NCBI RefSeq assembly: GCF_001436225.1
Contig: NZ_AYYO01000006.1
Location: 1 to 52,375 of the forward strand
Direction of reading: 5' to 3'
Origin: Lacticaseibacillus sharpeae JCM 1186 = DSM 20505
GTDB taxonomy: Bacteria; Bacillota; Bacilli; Lactobacillales; Lactobacillaceae
DNA length: 52,375 bases
Shown: one piece after another, positions 50,404 to 52,375 of the stretch
Layout of the letters: each line of letters opens with the position of its first letter
Numbering within the stretch: the stretch's first letter is position 1
Made by a program: the position numbers and the translations under genes
The notes under the pieces: generated by a model
The model's input: the letters and a program-made list of their open reading frames with translations, nothing else
Told to the model about the DNA's origin: nothing
The model's database searches: none

Positions 50404-51354
50404 TTACTTACGAATTAAACTCAAAATATCATCGTCACCCAAGAACGGCAACAACCCCATCAAGTCGTGCAGCTTGTACTCGTGGTCACCGCTGTTAATC
50501 AGTTCGACCACCGTATTCTTCAGTACGTCACTGGAAACGAAGGGGACCAGACGCTGCAGGTCCTTCAGGCTCACATCTTCATTAGCTGCGGCCTGCTTGA
50601 ACATCGCGTCAATCCGTTCGGTCGGCAAAAACGGGGCGGCCTTGCTGACAAAGGTCATGTCGTGTTCGCGTTCGCTGACCACTGCGCCGAGCGCCGCGGC
50701 ACTGGCAAACGGGAAGTAGTGCACGAGCTCGTCATCATCGATATCCCCCCGCGCGGCCAGCCGGGCAAGCAGTGCATCAACCTTGGCCTTACCGATGAAC
50801 GGCAGCAGCCGCCGCGCGGTCTTGTTGTCGATGTCAGTCCCCGATGCGAGCAAGGCATCCACCTGCTGGTCCAGGTACTCGCTGCTCAAAAACGGGGCGG
50901 CACTCACAACGAGCTCGCCGAAGTGTGCGTCGTTTTCGTGCTCGTGCATGAGCGCGGCCAGCGTGTCTTCCCCGATAAACGGCGCGATGGCCCGCACGTC
51001 GTCAACGCTGAAGTCCTCCGCATCAACGCGGACCTTCTTGCTGAGGGTGTCCGGCTTAATCATCGGTGCGAATTCGGTCAACGTCTCCGCGTCCACCGGG
51101 GCATCCTCTTGGCGAATCGTGACCACCTTTTTTTCCGCGTCCGGCATATCAAACAGGTCATTGAGGGACAAATCGAGCGCCTGCGCCAGGTCGGGCAGCT
51201 TGTCGATGTCGGGGGCAGACTGGCCGCGCTCCCAGTTGCTGATTTCCTGGTAACTCACACCAAGCTGATCCGCGAGGGCGAGCTGCGTCATGTTCTTTGC
51301 TTTGCGGGCCGTCGAAATTTTGCGACCAATTTTCTGGGTATCCAATACGTACAT
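50404..51354 (-). CDS. XRE regulator with eight helical repeats
   Basis: A 316-residue protein. Residues 8-63 are an XRE helix-turn-helix (ISTARKAKNMTQLALADQLGVSYQEISNWERGQSAPD). From residue 95 to the end an approximately 30-residue unit recurs eight times, each marked by Pro-Phe or Pro-Met (P97, P125, P154, P185, P215, P241, P271, P303) in a pattern like aaPFl...-Leu/Val-D-Leu. I do not know this architecture by name. The repeats look like a helical solenoid for protein or ligand binding. GGAGG lies 7 nt before the ATG. A 40-codon ORF ends 23 nt upstream. Confidence 0.85.
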   Translation of the reverse strand: MYVLDTQKIGRKISTARKAKNMTQLALADQLGVSYQEISNWERGQSAPDIDKLPDLAQALDLSLNDLFDMPDAEKKVVTIRQEDAPVDAETLTEFAPMIKPDTLSKKVRVDAEDFSVDDVRAIAPFIGEDTLAALMHEHENDAHFGELVVSAAPFLSSEYLDQQVDALLASGTDIDNKTARRLLPFIGKAKVDALLARLAARGDIDDDELVHYFPFASAAALGAVVSEREHDMTFVSKAAPFLPTERIDAMFKQAAANEDVSLKDLQRLVPFVSSDVLKNTVVELINSGDHEYKLHDLMGLLPFLGDDDILSLIRK

Positions 51355-51377
51355 AGTGATTTCCTCCGCTGGTGTGA

Positions 51378-51500
51378 TTAATATCGTAATGTTGCGGGTC
51401 GTGGTTGATTAATGATTTCGTAGCGCAAACCAACCCGCTCCGAATAAGTGCGTCGCTGCTGGCACTGTGGCCATGGTGCAATTAATGAATATGTGTGCAT
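51378..51500 (-). CDS. 40-codon ORF upstream of the XRE repeat gene
   Basis: ATG 51500 has AGGAGG 7 nt upstream, the best ribosome binding site in the region. The peptide (MHTYSLIAPWPQCQQRRTY..., ending RPATLRY) is basic and has no membrane helix or known domain. It ends 23 nt before the regulator start on the same strand, so the two should share a transcript. It may be a leader peptide or a small partner protein. Confidence 0.5.
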   Translation of the reverse strand: MHTYSLIAPWPQCQQRRTYSERVGLRYEIINQPRPATLRY

Positions 51501-51695
51501 GTGTCTGCCTCCTGGTGCGCAATTGCGCTGTTGTGGTTAGCTAACAAATGCATTATGTACTGCGCAGCCATTTTTGCCTATCAAGCAGTCCTTGAATCGC
51601 CGCGAATGTGGTAACTCAAGCGCGAATTTAGTCGCGTAAACCCGCGTAATGGCTTATGATTTGAGTACATCATAGCAGAACCCGAGGATAATTTA

Positions 51696-52280
51696 ATGCC
51701 GAATTTCAAATTCAAACCCACGCTCACCAGCCCCGACCGCACCGTGCAATTGCGCCCGTTCACCGCAGACAACGCGGATCGCATGCTGGACATCTTGGCC
51801 CAGCCGCTCGTCAGTCTGTATACCGGCAGCAGTGACCACACACCTGCGCCCGCCGAAACCTTCCCGGCCAATACGGCGGATACCGCCCGCATTCGCACAT
51901 GGTACGCCACCCGCAGCGACCAGAACGACCGCCTCGACCTGGCGATTGTGCAAAATGGCACGCTGATTGGCGAAGTCGTGCTCAACTTGTACGACGCCGA
52001 AAATAATAGCTGCAATTTGCGCATCCTGATTGCCGACGACGCCACCGAACACGGCGCGGGTCAGGCGACTTTCGCCCTGATTCTGCCCTACGCCTTCCTC
52101 GCCCTCGGCCTTAACACCCTCACGCTGGACGCCTTCGAGTTCAACCAGCGCGCCATCCACGTGTACCACAAAGTCGGGTTCAAGGATGTTGGCACCATTC
52201 CAGATGACCTGGAACTGGACGGCAAATCGGTGACCTCAATCAAGATGGCGCTGACCGCAGCAGATTTCTTGCAGTCGTAA
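51696..52280 (+). CDS. GNAT acetyltransferase (RimJ/RimL-like)
   Basis: A 194-residue acetyltransferase. The N-terminal VQLRPFTADNADRMLDIL matches RimJ/RimL entry strands. The middle GTLIGEVVLNLYDAENNSCNLRILIADDATEHGAGQATFALIL holds the acetyl-CoA loop, and FEFNQRAIHVYHKVGFKDVG is the C-terminal motif. GAGG lies 8 nt before the ATG. It is divergent from the XRE unit. The last 95 bases of the window after it contain only an imperfect GTGNCCGA/TCGGCAC hairpin. Confidence 0.83.
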   Translation: MPNFKFKPTLTSPDRTVQLRPFTADNADRMLDILAQPLVSLYTGSSDHTPAPAETFPANTADTARIRTWYATRSDQNDRLDLAIVQNGTLIGEVVLNLYDAENNSCNLRILIADDATEHGAGQATFALILPYAFLALGLNTLTLDAFEFNQRAIHVYHKVGFKDVGTIPDDLELDGKSVTSIKMALTAADFLQS

Positions 52281-52375
52281 CCATATGTGTCGCGAAAATT
52301 GTATATAGATAGCAAAAACGTGGCCGAGACATAATTCGGCACTGAAATAAAAATCCCCAGTAAATCCGAACAATT

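Noticed and set aside
1-52375. CRISPR array, prophage, insertion sequence, rRNA or tRNA genes
   Set aside because: I looked for regular repeats, transposase or integrase frames, and tRNA-like cloverleaf sequences and found none; the tRNA-like complementarity seen belongs to T-box leaders.

Overview
The window comes from the chromosome of a lactic acid bacterium, most likely a high-GC lactobacillus. It carries luxS, a MetE-like methionine synthase with an orphan MetQ, four T-box leaders, a CIRCE-controlled ClpL-type chaperone, two BrnQ carriers, an adenine deaminase behind a purine riboswitch, EF-P and a complete Liv-type branched-chain amino acid ABC operon. Start sites show strong Gram-positive Shine-Dalgarno sequences, TTG and GTG starts occur, and promoters are of the TTGACA-17-TATAAT type. 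I cannot name the species from sequence alone. I see no rRNA, tRNA, phage, insertion sequence or CRISPR array.

Layout. 0.1-4.2 kb: two paralogous membrane GGDEF-EAL proteins. 4.3-7.3 kb: a Met T-box followed by a MetE-like synthase, metQ and luxS, all on the minus strand. 7.3-9.4 kb: a YdbT/YdbS pair. 9.7-12.2 kb: a PanE-like reductase, an unknown membrane protein and an SDR-like protein. 12.3-14.1 kb: brnQ1 behind a Val-type T-box. 14.2-16.1 kb: a TetR regulator and a drug-type MFS exporter. 16.3-18.2 kb: a CPA2 Na+(K+)/H+ antiporter behind a Val T-box plus a second structured attenuator. 18.2-23.5 kb: a second MFS paralog, small membrane proteins and an XRE-ABC exporter operon. 23.6-26 kb: clpL. 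26-31.5 kb: acetyltransferases, an ECF sigma/anti-sigma pair, an amino acid permease and a glutathione peroxidase. 31.9-34 kb: an EAL protein paired with a mannitol-type PTS permease that lacks its phospho-cysteine. 34-36.7 kb: ade with a riboswitch, and efp with a leader peptide. 36.9-42.1 kb: livJ-livHMGF. 42.5-44.5 kb: brnQ2 behind an Ile T-box. 44.7-48.6 kb: three tandem diguanylate cyclases. 48.6-52.3 kb: an EamA exporter, a C26 glutamine hydrolase-like protein, an XRE repeat protein and a GNAT.

Two themes stand out. First, c-di-GMP: six turnover proteins lie within 52 kb (two hybrids, one EAL, three GGDEF). The lone EAL protein sits 19 nt upstream of a PTS permease that appears unable to phosphorylate its substrate, which suggests a sensory rather than a transport role. 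Second, RNA-level control of amino acid and translation genes. Besides T-boxes there are short ORFs with good ribosome binding sites in several leaders. One is a 22-codon ORF containing Pro-Leu-Pro-Pro-Pro ahead of efp, whose product resolves polyproline stalls. Another is a 28-codon ORF with a Leu-Ala-Leu-Leu-Leu run followed by mutually exclusive hairpins and a terminator ahead of livJ. A third is an Ile-containing ORF ahead of brnQ2. The efp and liv leaders are the most interesting and testable undescribed systems that I see here.
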